NCBI RefSeq assembly: GCF_020379485.1
Contig: NW_026014892.1
Location: forward strand, 62,001-126,000
From: Brassica napus
Taxonomy: Eukaryota > Streptophyta > Magnoliopsida > Brassicales > Brassicaceae
Direction of reading: 5' to 3'
Length of the DNA stretch: 64,000 nucleotides
How positions within the stretch are numbered: position 1 is the first letter of the stretch; every line of letters begins with the position of its first letter. Below, piece after piece: positions 43,080 through 53,291 of this stretch. The notes beneath the pieces were generated by a model. That model ran no database searches. It worked only from the letters and a program-made list of their open reading frames with translations, and was not told the DNA's origin. The translations under genes were made by a program, and so were the position numbers.

Positions 43080-43690
43080 TATCACTTTTAGGATTGAGTA
43101 GAGTAATCTGAGTAAATAAGAAAGACTAGAAGTGTTTTAGAAGAGATTTGAGTATGAAATGAGATTAGGAGTCTAGCATACAATCATTGTGAGAATAAAG
43201 ACTAAGAGAGACTCATAACTTGCTTAATCTTATTAATGAGAGAGTTTACATATTTATATGAAGGAGAGAGCTAGGGTTTTCGTATACAAGAGGATAAGGT
43301 AAGCATGTGGAGTCAATGCCTAATTCAAAACTATCCAATAAGGAGAGCCATCAGTGTGAGGCCTCTCTAGCTGGCTGATGCCTTTTGCTTTTACTTTCCA
43401 GCTGTGACAGCCTGTCCAAGACTCTCCCTTATCCTTTCCAACGGTCTGATCCATCCTCCAAAGGCTAAGGTAACTTCTCCTCTTTACTTAAGTAACTTGG
43501 GTAACTAGTGGTGAGGTTTGGTTGAGCTTTGGTCGATCCCATCTTGTACGGATGGTACGGCCATGTACGGCCATGTACGGCCTTGTACGGACTGGTTGAT
43601 CCCAAAGCTCCCAAACCTTCCTAGTCTCCCTTCTCCTCATTCTACTCAAACCTCATCTCCCTTCTTCACTTAACTCAGCTCATCTCAACA
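43080..43690 (-). repeat. 5' LTR of A3 (611 bp)
   Basis: Family A LTR with one additional GGCCATGTAC unit: TACGGCCATG occurs twice in tandem at about 43,557-43,577, so five GTAC cores are present instead of four. The primer site complement GGCTCTGATACCA lies at 43067-43079. Confidence 0.93.
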
Positions 43691-46071
43691 TTCAAGACCC
43701 GGAGGAGGATACATATATACTTCATCTTCAAGTTCTCCTTGCAAGAAGGCATTTTTCACATCCATTTGCCAAAGATCCCACTCCAAGTTCACTGCCAATG
43801 ACAATACTATTCTGATGGTGTGTAGATTAGCAACAGGAGCAAATGTATCAATGTAGTCCTCCCCATAGGTCTGAGTGAACCCTCTTGCCCCCAATCTTGT
43901 TTTGCGCCTATCAATGGTTCCATCAGCCTTGTATTTGATTGTGAAGATCCACCTACTAGACACAGCCTTCTTCCCTTTAGGTAGTTCACTCTCATACCAT
44001 GTATCATTTTTAATCATAGCTCCAGCCTCATCTCCAACTGATTCCCTCCATAAATCATCCTGCATAGCCTCTTCATATGACCTCGGCACTTGACTCTTAT
44101 CAAGGCTTACCATGAACGTGGAATGCTCATTAGGGAACTGGGCAAATGAGCACACTGCTTGTGATGGATGAGCAACAGCATGTGCATTGTAGTACACTCT
44201 TGTATTAGTCCAATTTGATGGAGGTTTCTTCACTCTTGAGCTTCTCCTCAATGTAACCTCCTCCTGAACTTGTACTGGTTCTGAAGCCTCAACTCTCTCC
44301 TCTTCTAGTACTTCTTGTTCCTCTCTTTCAGACTTCTCTTGTCCTTCACTCTCAGGTACACATACCTCTTCTTCAGGTACATGTATCTCTTCTTCTTGAC
44401 CCTGATCATGAGTTCCGGAAACTTCTTCTTCTTGTGCATTTGTCTCAGATTCTCCCCCCCATGATCATGGTTAGTTGCTTCTTCAGCTTCGTGTCTCTTG
44501 TCACTGTCTTGACTCTTCTGATCCTGGGTTAAATTAATCCCAAGACCCTCCAGAATACGTCTCAGCCCGGCTGCTCTGTCTGGTGAGTAAGCTAGATCCT
44601 TTAGCTCATCCCATTTCCTCTCACTGTAATATCCTCTTGATTCCATAAACTTCACTTCCCTGGATATAAGAACTCTTCTTGCTATAGGATCATAGCATTT
44701 GAACCCCTTTTGAGTAGTCGAATATCCAATGAACATAGCCCTTGTGCTCTTTGCTTCTAGCTTGTTCCTCATCCCACTCGGTACCATTACAAAGCATACG
44801 CAGCCAAACACTCTTAAGTGTGTTAGTGATGGTTTGATCTTGTTTAGCACTTCAAATGGAGACTGATCCTCAGGCACTCTTGTAGGTATCCTATTGATCA
44901 GTTAACATGCAGAGGCGACTGCATCACTCCAAAATCTCTTTGGGACATTAGCTTGAAACATCATAGACCTTGCAACTTCCATCAGATGTCTGTTCTTCCT
45001 CTCAGCCACACCATTTTGTTGTGGTGTATAAGGACAGCTCGTTTGATGAAGGATGCCATGTTGAGCTAAGTGTTGCTTGAAGGCATGATTTGTATATTCT
45101 CCACCATTGTCTGATCTGAAAATCTTAATCTTGGCATCATATTGGTTAGTTACATAAGTCTGAAAGTTCTTAAATGCTTCAAGCACCCTATCCTTAGTTT
45201 GAATGAGTGTTATCCAGGTGTATTTGGATTTTTCATCTATGAATGTGACAAAGTATTTAAAGTTTTCTCTAGATAAACAAGGAGCAGTCCAAACATCAGA
45301 ATGAACTAAATAAAAGCATTTCTCATAGATAGTTTTAGATCTTTGAAAGACTGTCTTACAATGCTTACCCAAGATACAAGCTTCACAATCATTATTTTTA
45401 AACATGACACCTGGTAACATTAAGCCTAAAGCTCTAACATGAGGATGGCCTAATCTAGCATGCCATAATGCATCATCATTCAAAACAGAAGTAGAACTAA
45501 ACGAGCATATAAAAGAAGTAGGAGCAACATCTTCAAGCATATAAAGATCTCCCTTGGTTATTCCCTTTCCAATCAACTTACTGCTCTCAATATCCTGAAA
45601 CTTCACATCATTAGGACTGAATATAACATTGCACTGTAAATCAGTAGTGCATTTCTTAACAGATAAAAGATTGGATGTGAATTCAGGCGTATAGAATGCT
45701 TTAGACTCTTTGTTAAACAGATTCAGGTTACCAATCCCTTTAATAGCTACTCTATCACCATTTGCAATCATAACATGTCCATGAGCAGGTTCTATATCCT
45801 TAATAAGATTAGTGTCACTGATCATATGATGAGATGCACCTGAATCTACTATCAAAGGCTTAATTTGATTATGCACAGCAAGAGTATTGGGTGATTCAGG
45901 TTTAGATAGCAATTGTCTAATGAGTGCTGATGGCTTCAAATGCAACTGATCATGTACACTAGATGATCTATATGATTCAGGTTTAGTATGTGTTTGATCA
46001 TTTGCTAATGGTAACCTATATGCAGCAAGAGAGTGTCCAAGAGTGTTTCCAAAGGAGTTACCATTGTCCTT
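43691..46071 (-). pseudogene. E gag C-terminus, protease, integrase and RT N-terminal half
   Basis: Reading on the minus strand from 46071: gag tail (KDNGNSFG...), protease VDSGASHHM, integrase HARLGHPH...CEACILGKHC with the D-D-35-E core and QNGVAERKNR. A TAA replaces a Tyr codon at about 44,902 (ACYLINR), with the frame continuing to about 44,460. There a run of seven G (44454-44460 on the plus strand as C) shifts the frame inside the DHGGE motif. The linker and RT (RWIFTIKYKADG, QMDVKNAFLQG) read on to PPPGLE at 43691. The gag N-terminal half, including any zinc knuckle, is lost beyond F. Confidence 0.9.
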
Positions 46072-46650
46072 TATTAGATTTTGTGATTTAAAGAGTGATT
46101 AAGTTTAATCTGAGAATTAAAGAGATTTATTAGATTTTGTGATTTAAAGAGTGATTAAGTTTAATCTGAGAATTAAAGAGATTGGAGATTAAGAACAAGA
46201 GAGAGAGAGACTCAAAACTCCATTAGATTGATTAATGAGAGAGTTTACAACATATATAGATAAGAGATACACTAAAACGTCCAGGTTCAGTCTAGCTAGG
46301 ATAAGAAGCATGTGTAGTCAAAGATGCTTGATTTAAACAAGCCAAAAAGGTTCCTCACATGCTTGGGTATCTTGCTTTAACTTTCCAGCTAGTGCCAGCC
46401 TGTCTAAAGCTCTCTAGCATTGACCAGACCTTATCCAAACTCCTCCTTGCTTATCCAGACTCCTCCTGGCGTGTTTCACTCTCCAAATGGATGCAAGGTA
46501 ACTTCCAAAGCCGTTTAACTTAGTTACCACAGTAACAATTAAGTTACTGTGGTAAATCTCCAAAGTTACTGTCTGCTCCAACTCTCTTCCTCTATCCATG
46601 TATCAACTCTTCATCACTTCATCTCAACACTTTATTCTCTCATCTCAACA
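46072..46650 (-). repeat. 3' LTR of F (579 bp) with 56-bp terminal duplication
   Basis: It reads TATTAGATTTTGTG to CTCATCTCAACA on the plus strand. The first 56 bp (TTATTAG...AAAGAGAT) are repeated in tandem at 46071-46126 and 46127-46182. The element-side end also contains a near-repeat of the LTR start (CATCTCAACACTTTATTCTC, then CATCTCAACA). It has no GTAC cluster; instead the palindrome-like GTTACCACAGTAAC lies near 46,521. Confidence 0.85.
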
Positions 46651-46719
46651 CTCCCCCTCAAGCTTGACCATGTGGAACAAGTCAAGCTTGGAAGAACCAT
46701 GAGATCTCCCTCATTAAAA

Positions 46720-46760
46720 CCTCATTAAGGAAAACCCATTGGGACAAAACCTTAATGAGG
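46720..46760 (-). other. Conserved 3'-UTR hairpin of F
   Basis: On the minus strand CCTCATTAAGG pairs perfectly with CCTTAATGAGG, all Watson-Crick, around TTTTGTCCCAATGGGTTTT. It supports the fold because G-U pairs in other families are A-U here. Confidence 0.7.
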
Positions 46761-46797
46761 AAAGAGTAGAGATCACATGATCAGGAGAGTGTATAGA

Positions 46798-47257
46798 CTA
46801 GTCCTTAGGCGAGAGATCAATGAGTCCTAACCTGATGTGTATGGAATCCATTGTCTTTTGCCTTGCTGCCTTTGTGAACACATCTGCTAACTGATCCTCA
46901 CTCCGAGTATAACAAGGTAGAATCACCCCAAGAATCATCATCTGCCTCACCTTGTGACAATCAACCTCAATGTGCTTTGTTCTCTCATGGAACACAGAAT
47001 TAGATGCAATGTGGATAGCTGCTTGATTATCACAATGCATTGTCATTGGCGTTGCTTGAATAATCTCCAGATGCTTCAAAATCCCTTTTATCCACACTAG
47101 CTCATTTGTAAGCTTCAGCATTGCTCTATACTCGGCCTCAGCACTGGAGCAAGACACTACCCTAGCTCATTTGTAAGCTTCAGCATTGCTCTATACTCGG
47201 CCTCAGCACTGGAGCAAGACACTACCTTCTGCTTCTTACTCTTCCAAGTGACCAAGT
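46798..47257 (-). pseudogene. F RNase H C-terminal part with 65-bp tandem duplication
   Basis: From G1 on the minus strand the frame reads LVTWKSKKQK, then a 65-bp segment (47097-47161 and 47162-47226, starting CTAGCTCATTTG on the plus strand) occurs twice and shifts the frame. The C-terminal end (SSAEAEYRAM, CDNQAAI, TKHIEVDCHKVR, LADVFTKA, IDLSPKD) is open to the stop at 46798. The upstream part continues at 53292 after G1; the TSD CAAGT lies at 47253-47257 and 53292-53296. Confidence 0.9.
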
Positions 47258-48180
47258 TGTTGAACTGAAGAGAAGATAGAGCTTGTGCTAACTTGAAGAA
47301 TAGAAATGGAGTGAAAGGAGAAGTATGGAGGAGTTAGGTCTGGTACAAAGATAGGGCAAGTCCTTCAGGGATTGTCTATCAAGCTTCAGGAGTGTCTCTT
47401 TGTGTCCAGAAGTGATCTGATGGTTGTGCAAAGATAGGGCCAAGTCCAGGAGGGACTTAGAAGAGTATTTGGGCGAGTGTGCAAACTTAGGGACTGGCCG
47501 TACGGATTTGGTACAGACGTTGTACGGACCGTACGGACCGAGACATCCCGAAAGTTCACCAGTCGACCATTTGAGCACATTTGAGGTTGGTGCAAAAATA
47601 GGGCAGAGGTAAGCTCTTAAGAGAAGAAGACAAAAGAAGGAAGCTGGCGCCAAAGACAGGCTGGAACAGGCTGGCCAAGAGCTGTGTATTGACCATGTAT
47701 CTAGTCTGATATATGGGAAAGTTCAAGGGAGCCTTACAGCAACCAATCAGGCACCAGTCTCCACATTGACCAGATTCAAATGAGCCAATCATGAAGCAAC
47801 AAGAGCACAGCCAATGAAGAATCACGACCAGCCTTACTCTCCATCCTGTCCATCCATTTAAATTCAAGTTATATCAGCCATTAGATTTAGGTTTATGATT
47901 TGCATCTTGTAAGAGCATATATAAGCTTATATGTGGCATTTTGTATGAACTAAGTGAGTAGGGGGGTTTCCCTTCTCCTTCATGAATCTGAAACACTTAT
48001 TCTCTCAGTCTCTCTAGTCTCTTAATCTCTGTTCTTAAGTCTCTTAATCTCTGTTCTTAAGTCTCTTATACACTCTCATCAACCTCTCTTCTAAATCACC
48101 TAGAACAAGCTCTAATCATTCTCCATTGGATCTTATCCACACACACATACTACAAGAGTAGAGATCTCTTTAAAATCACA
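47258..48180 (+). repeat. 5' LTR of G1 (923 bp)
   Basis: It begins TGTTGAACTGAAGAGAAG and ends CTCTTTAAAATCACA. GTAC cores cluster at about 47,509-47,536, with one full TTGTACGGA (47520-47528). TATATAAGC near 47,920 is the likely TATA box. A 25-bp pyrimidine-rich unit, TCTCTTAATCTCTGTTCTTAAG, occurs twice near 48,020-48,065 but once in the 3' LTR. Confidence 0.92.
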
Positions 48181-48193
48181 TGGTATCAGAGCC
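48181..48193 (+). other. Primer binding site of G1
   Basis: TGGTATCAGAGCC directly after the LTR, identical to families A and C. Confidence 0.9.
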
Positions 48194-48324
48194 AGGTTCA
48201 TCAGAACCTGAGCTGTAGCTTCCGCACAACACAAGCTCTACCCTCAGCTCAAAGCCAAAGCCAAACCTGAAAGATATGTTCATCCGGATCTTGTTGCTTC
48301 AAGAAGAAGAAGAAGACTGAAGCC

Positions 48325-48480
48325 ATGGTGTGTACTACTTGTCTCTCAGCCGGTTCTACCTGTCCTAATGAAGATCCTCATAGGAAGCAAAGGTGTATGA
48401 AGAGATTGAGCTACCCTATCTCTATGGCACGTTGCTTCAAGAGCTGTTCCTCATATGGGTCCCAAAAGAAAGCTATCTAG
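48325..48480 (+). CDS. Small cysteine-rich ORF in G1 (51 aa), uncertain
   Basis: ATG at 48325 in a favourable context (GAAGCCATGG) lies 132 bp after the primer site, about where gag starts in autonomous relatives. It encodes 51 residues, MVCTTCLSAG... to ...SQKKAI, with Cys at 3, 6, 13, 24, 37 and 41, basic overall, and stops at TAG 48478-48480. A 14-codon upstream ORF starts near 48,274. I recognise no family. It may be chance; its position and Cys spacing are the only arguments for it. Confidence 0.25.
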   Translation: MVCTTCLSAGSTCPNEDPHRKQRCMKRLSYPISMARCFKSCSSYGSQKKAI

Positions 48481-51400
48481 AGGTTGGCGTGTAGAAGGCT
48501 TGAAGAAAGGAGGGGTATTTGGGTGTGAGATACAAGATGGTGGCCATGAACTGAAGGAGAAAGAGATGGGAGTCAAGCCAGACTCGTAGATCCAACAAAA
48601 GTCATGGCTGGGTTCATAAAATGCAAAAGGAATCAACCTGGTTCCTTGCTGTAAGCGATTCTATAAACCATCTTGATAATGAGCTTGTGTTGTTGACTGG
48701 TTATAATGTGTGATGTGAGTGAAAACCTGAGGATTGTTAAAGATTGTTAAATTAAAATGTTTAGAATCTGTCCCAGGATACTTTAAGAGCTTTGTTTGGT
48801 GACTGAATGTGCTTAATATGCTTAGCTCCAGTTCATAGTGATGCTTAGTGTGATTAATTGAATATGCTTGCATACATGGATTGAAACTGAATTTAAAGCT
48901 GTTGCATATAGTCTTGTGACTGTCTTACATTGAAGCATTAGATTCATGTCTAAAGTGCTGAGTAAAGAAGTTTTAAAAGTGCCTAAGTAACTTGTCTTGA
49001 ATCTGTTAGGATCTTGCTTGTACTTAGAGAGTTAGCTTGCAAAGAATAGAACTTGATAATGCCTTGTGTCTATCTGTTGCATTGCGTGGGATATTGGAAA
49101 TCAAACTTGATGATTTATTAATCAAGTTTTGACATCAATACTATTGAAAATGATTAAATGCTTAATGTCAGTTCTAAATGAAACTTGTCTTGTTAAGATG
49201 ATAGATTATATTATCTAATCATACTTGCTTTCATGAGTAGAAACTGATAAGATTAATGTATACTGCCTTGTATTGTTGCATTTAGATTAAAGTCTAAGTT
49301 GCATATTAAGGAGTGGTTAAAATTGCCTAAATACTTTGACTTGAATCTGATAAGGTCTTGCTTAGTATTTAGAGAATGGTTGCTTGCATAGATAAGAACT
49401 TGACATTGTCTTGATTCTATCTAATGTTATAAAGCTTGAGACATTGGTGATCAAACTTGATGAAGTCAAGGATTGATCCCAATGCAATTGTGTCTTATCT
49501 TTGCTAGAGTTTGAGTGATGTTTCAGGTTCACAAAAGGTGTTCCTAGTTCATCATCAGATCCAAGTTGAAAGAGAAAGAATGGTGTCCATTGTGTGTGCA
49601 ATGGAGAGTTATTACAAGAAGGGTGAAGCGCAGATGGTTGTAAAACCTACTTGAAGCTCACTGGTCTTCCACTTACCATTGCAAGTAACTGAAGAAGAAG
49701 CCAACCGGGTCTAGGCAGTGGCGTGCCTAGTCAAGAGGGTGCTCAAACTAAGACAGAGCACTCTTGGCTGTGTGAAGAAGAAGGCTACTCTATCAAGGCG
49801 GCTTCTATTGTGAGGTGATTGAAGAAGTAGCTGAATCATCCACAAGCATTCCATCATGGTGGTGAATTCAGAAGGGTGATTGCAATAAGAGAAGAAGAAA
49901 AAGTGGGGATTCACGTGGCAAATTTAAGAACCACTCTTCATTATCTGAACCAAGGGAGTAAACCTAGTCTCATCTATTTTTAATATGTCTTGATAGGTTT
50001 ATCTCCTGATTATACTATGTACTTTCCCTAATTCCATTAAGAGTTTATAGCTTCTAAGTAGAATGTCTAGGCTAATTGCACTGAAATTGTTTTGCTGCTG
50101 CATTGTCTTATTGATAGTAAGTAATGTCTAGAGTCCCAGAATCTCATGTTCTGTTTATTGCATTGTCTTGGATGTTGTCATAGCTTGAATCATCATGAAT
50201 GTGTTGTAGAATTGAGTAGAATGTCTCTGCTGCTTGCATCATTATTGATAAGTTATTTTGCATACATAAGCATATCTCATACTGTCTAAGTTCAATCCTA
50301 ATGTTGTCTGATGCTATTGCCTATGTTTAATCCATCAATGAAAGTCTTGCATAAATTAGAGATTGTCTAAGTTGCTTGCATCATTGGTTTTGATTGAAAC
50401 TGTTGTGCATAACTTTAATATTGCTCATGGATTGAACCTGTTGCATTCATATAGCTAATGCTTTAAGATTGTGCATTCATGTAGTAATGCATTTAAAAAT
50501 GAGCCTAAATTGCAAATGTACTGATGTAAGCTTTGCATTTAGAGAACTTAAGTATAGAACTTGCATTGTCATAGTTAGAAATTGAAATCTTCTTGTCTTG
50601 ACTCAGTCCAGTTCTGATTGTTGCTATGCCATAGTTAAATCCATCAGTGATGTCTTATAAGCATTTAGAAGTATGTCTAAGCTATTTGAATCATTGGCTT
50701 TGATAAAACTAGTGAGCATAAGCATGAATTGAGTCACTATTGTCGCCTTGATTGCATAAGTATCATCTAGGCTTGTGTTTCATTTGGGTTGAATCTATTT
50801 CATTCATATAGTTAGTATGTAACCTAATGCATTCATCTATTGGTGCATTTTAAAAAAAAAGAGAAACTGAATTGATTGTCTTTGCTTGATTGTCTTGATT
50901 GTCTAGCTTGTTTCAAGTATCATATATTATTGTCGCATTGGTAATCAAACAGGATGGATAATCTTGGTTTGATCCCAATGGATTGATCTGATCTTGCATT
51001 GAGTTGTGGTGGTGTTAGGTACACAAGGAATGTGATACATGTAACTCGCCAACAACCAAGAATGTAAAGACAAAGGTCTTGTGCCATTGCATATCATCAC
51101 TAGGACATGTTAGTCCATAATCTACAGGAAGTGTAGTGTGATTGAGTATGCAATGAGAGATGGCTATTGCATAATACCATTGGACATATCTAGTCCTTAG
51201 TCTACAGGAAATGTAGCATGGGTCATTATGCAATCAGAGGTGTGTCTTGTGAGAATCTCTATGGTGATTCGAACACCCTAGTTCCTGGTTAAGGAAGAGA
51301 GTAAACTCACAAGAAGGAAGCTATCATGAAAGATGATAGTTATTAGACCATGGAGATGCATAGGATCATCACAAGCTTAGCTCCTTCTAGTCTCGGTTCT

Positions 51401-52258
51401 AAGCTTGAGGGGGAGTCTTAATGCATATGATCCATGGTCAGTAACAAGTCTTTGCAAATGCTTCTACAAAGGATCATCAACCGGGCCAAGTCAGTGGCGT
51501 GTCTAGGCAAGAGGCTGTTCAGAGCAGTCTTGGCGAGTGAGGAAGAAGGCTCTCCATCAATGCGGCTTCAATGAGAGGTGATTGAGGAGAAGCTGATGAA
51601 TCCATTCTGCCTTTCCAAGAAGTTGATGATGCCATAAAGATGGTGCATTGGCCGAGTTAGGAAACTCACAAAAACACAAGGGAAGTTCCCTTAGACTTTT
51701 AAAACTCTTTTCAATCGTTTTTCATTCATCTTATTCATTGCTTGTGTTTGAAAAGATACTGAATATGTTTATGATTGAATTGTGAGATTGTGTGCATCAA
51801 TTGGGATGCAGGATATTCATTTTCTTGGTGTTGATAGGTACTGATGCACCTTTGGGATAATGTATCAGGTACCATTGCTTGAGCCTCACTAAAGATGATC
51901 CTGGTCATTTCCTAGCTTCTCTAAGGTGGCTGTGAAGTCTGTTGAGAGGGGGAGATCCAAACCAGTTCTATGAAGAGGGCAAGCATAGTTTGAAGTATGG
52001 TTCAGCCTCACTGATGCTTAAAGATGATCCGTTCACATCCTTGCCTTTCTAAGAAAGCTATGGAGCTTGTTGAGAAGGGGAGTCTCAAACCGGTTCCATG
52101 AAGAGATGAAGCTGAGGTGTGAAGTGTGTGCAAAGCTGTGAAGTGTTGCTGCACCTATTAGGCCGTGATCCAGAGCTTCTTGTGTCCAACCACACTGGTT
52201 CTAAGGCACAAGAGCTCACTGGCCAATCCCTAGGCTTTGGAGAGCTCTACTCTTTTTC
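48481..52258 (+). other. Internal non-coding region of G1 with diverged large duplications
   Basis: An AT-rich region full of TTGCATT and GTCTAAG words. It is built of diverged repeats. A block at about 49,710-49,930 (GGCAGTGGCGTGCCTAGTCA, GAAGAAGGCTAC, GGTGATTGAAGAAG) recurs at about 51,480-51,640 (AGTCAGTGGCGTGTCTAGGC, GAAGAAGGCTCT, GGTGATTGAGGAG), about 1.77 kb apart. Segments with ATCAAACTTGATGA...GATCCCAATG at about 49,095 and 49,450 recur in weaker form near 50,945. The part 49,245-49,560 closely matches the F leader (63,538-63,854, minus), and about 49,770-52,258 matches G2. Confidence 0.75.
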
Positions 52259-52297
52259 CCTTGCAAGGTTTTGTCCCAATGGGTTTTCCTTGTAAGG
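52259..52297 (+). other. Conserved 3'-UTR hairpin of G1
   Basis: CCTTGCAAGG pairs with CCTTGTAAGG (one G-U) around TTTTGTCCCAATGGGTTTT. The arms differ at several positions from the autonomous families yet still pair. Confidence 0.7.
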
Positions 52298-52369
52298 TTT
52301 TTAATGAGGGAGACTCTTCAGAGTTCCAAGCTTGGCTTAGGATCTCCTAAAGTCAAGCTTGAGGGGGAG

Positions 52370-53291
52370 TGTTGAACTAAAGAGAAGATAGAGCTTGTGC
52401 TAACTTGAAGAATAGAAATGGAGTGAAAGGAGAAGTATGGAGGAGTTAGGTCTGGTACAAAGATAGGGCAAGTTCTTCAGGGATTGTCTATCAAGCTTCA
52501 GGAGTGTCTCTTTGTGTCCAGAAGTGATCTGATGGTTGTGCAAAGATAGGGCCAAGTCCAGGAGGGACTTAGAAGAGTATTTGGGCGAGTGTGCAAACTT
52601 AGGGACTGGCCGTACGGATTTGGTACGGACGTTGTACGGACGTTGTACGGACCGTACGGATCCGTACGGACCGAGACATCCCGAAAGTTCACCAGTCGAC
52701 CATTTGAGCACATTTGAGGTTGGTGCAAAAATAGGGCAGAGGTAAGCTCTTAAGAGAAGAAGACAAAAGAAGGAAGCTGGCGCCAAAGACAGGCTGGAAC
52801 AGGCTGGCCAAGAGCTGTGTATTGACCATGTATCTAGTCTGATATATGGGAAAGTTCAAGGGAGCCTTACAGCAACCAATCAGGCACCAGTCTCCACATT
52901 GACCAGATTCAAATGAGCCAATCATGAAGCAACAAGAGCACAGCCAATGAAGAATCACGACCAGCCTTACTCTCCATCCTGTCCATCCATTTAAATTCAA
53001 GTTATATAAGCCATTAGATTTAGGTTTATGATTTGCATCTTGTAAGAGCATATATAAGCTTATATGTGGCATTTTGTATGAACTAAGTGAGTAAGGGGGT
53101 TTCCGTTCTCCTTCATGAATCTGAAACACTTATTCTCTCAGTCTCTCTAGTCTCTTAATCTCTGTTCTTAAGTCTCTTATACACTCTCATCAACCACTCT
53201 TCTAAATCACCTAGAACAAGCTCTAATCATTCTCCATTGGAGCTTATCCACACACACATACTACAAGAGTAGAGATCTCTTTAAAATCACA
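52370..53291 (+). repeat. 3' LTR of G1 (922 bp)
   Basis: It matches 47258-48180 apart from about eight substitutions and two length changes. GTAC units are expanded here: GACGTTGTACG occurs twice and CCGTACGGAT once more, giving two full TTGTACGGA sites (52632-52640, 52643-52651). The 25-bp repeat is single-copy. The duplicated target CAAGT follows. Confidence 0.92.

Larger units (their letters stand above)
37610..43690 (-). mobile_element. Element A3: complete but defective family A copia element, minus strand
   Basis: LTRs at 37610-38210 (601 bp, 3') and 43080-43690 (611 bp, 5') are flanked by the perfect duplication TTCAA. The LTRs differ by two substitutions (GAGATAGGG/GAGCTAGGG; CATCCGTG/CATCAGTG) and a 10-bp GTAC-unit expansion in the 5' copy. 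The element sits inside the RT region of E, in the same orientation as E. The polyprotein frame is broken at four places. Confidence 0.94.
35763..46071 (-). mobile_element. Element E: copia element, minus strand, holding A3, cut by F
   Basis: E inserted into the D 3' LTR after TGGAG (35758-35762). Its 3' LTR is 35763-36311 (549 bp), with hairpin at 36380-36420, RT-RNase H at 36453-37609, then the A3 insertion (37610-43690) and the upstream part of pol and gag at 43691-46071. F cuts it after CCATTGTCCTT. The gag N-terminus and 5' LTR are not in the window. Confidence 0.92.
47258..53291 (+). mobile_element. Element G1: complete non-autonomous LTR retrotransposon, 6.03 kb
   Basis: LTRs of 923 bp (47258-48180) and 922 bp (52370-53291), with canonical TG...CA ends, are flanked by the perfect duplication CAAGT. 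A tRNA-iMet primer site (48181-48193), the hairpin (52259-52297) and the polypurine tract GAGGGGGAG (52361-52369) are present, so replication signals are complete. The 4.2-kb internal region has no gag-pol similarity and no frame beyond about 80 codons. It fits a large retrotransposon derivative (LARD-like) that needs proteins in trans. LTR differences: about eight substitutions plus GTAC-unit and 25-bp repeat length changes. Confidence 0.9.

Noticed and set aside
47288..47867. Minus-strand frames of 70-120 codons in the G1 LTR (also 52400-53129)
   Set aside because: They are present because the LTR is present twice; frames differ between the two LTRs through small indels, which argues against coding.
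48325..48480. G1 cysteine ORF considered as a gag zinc knuckle remnant
   Set aside because: The cysteine spacing does not fit C-x2-C-x4-H-x4-C and there is no similarity to gag; it is kept only as an uncertain small ORF.
49711..49945. Purine-rich block of G1 (GAAGAAG-rich) considered as a captured host exon
   Set aside because: Stops occur in all frames within 100 codons and the block is duplicated inside the element, so no exon can be supported from sequence alone.
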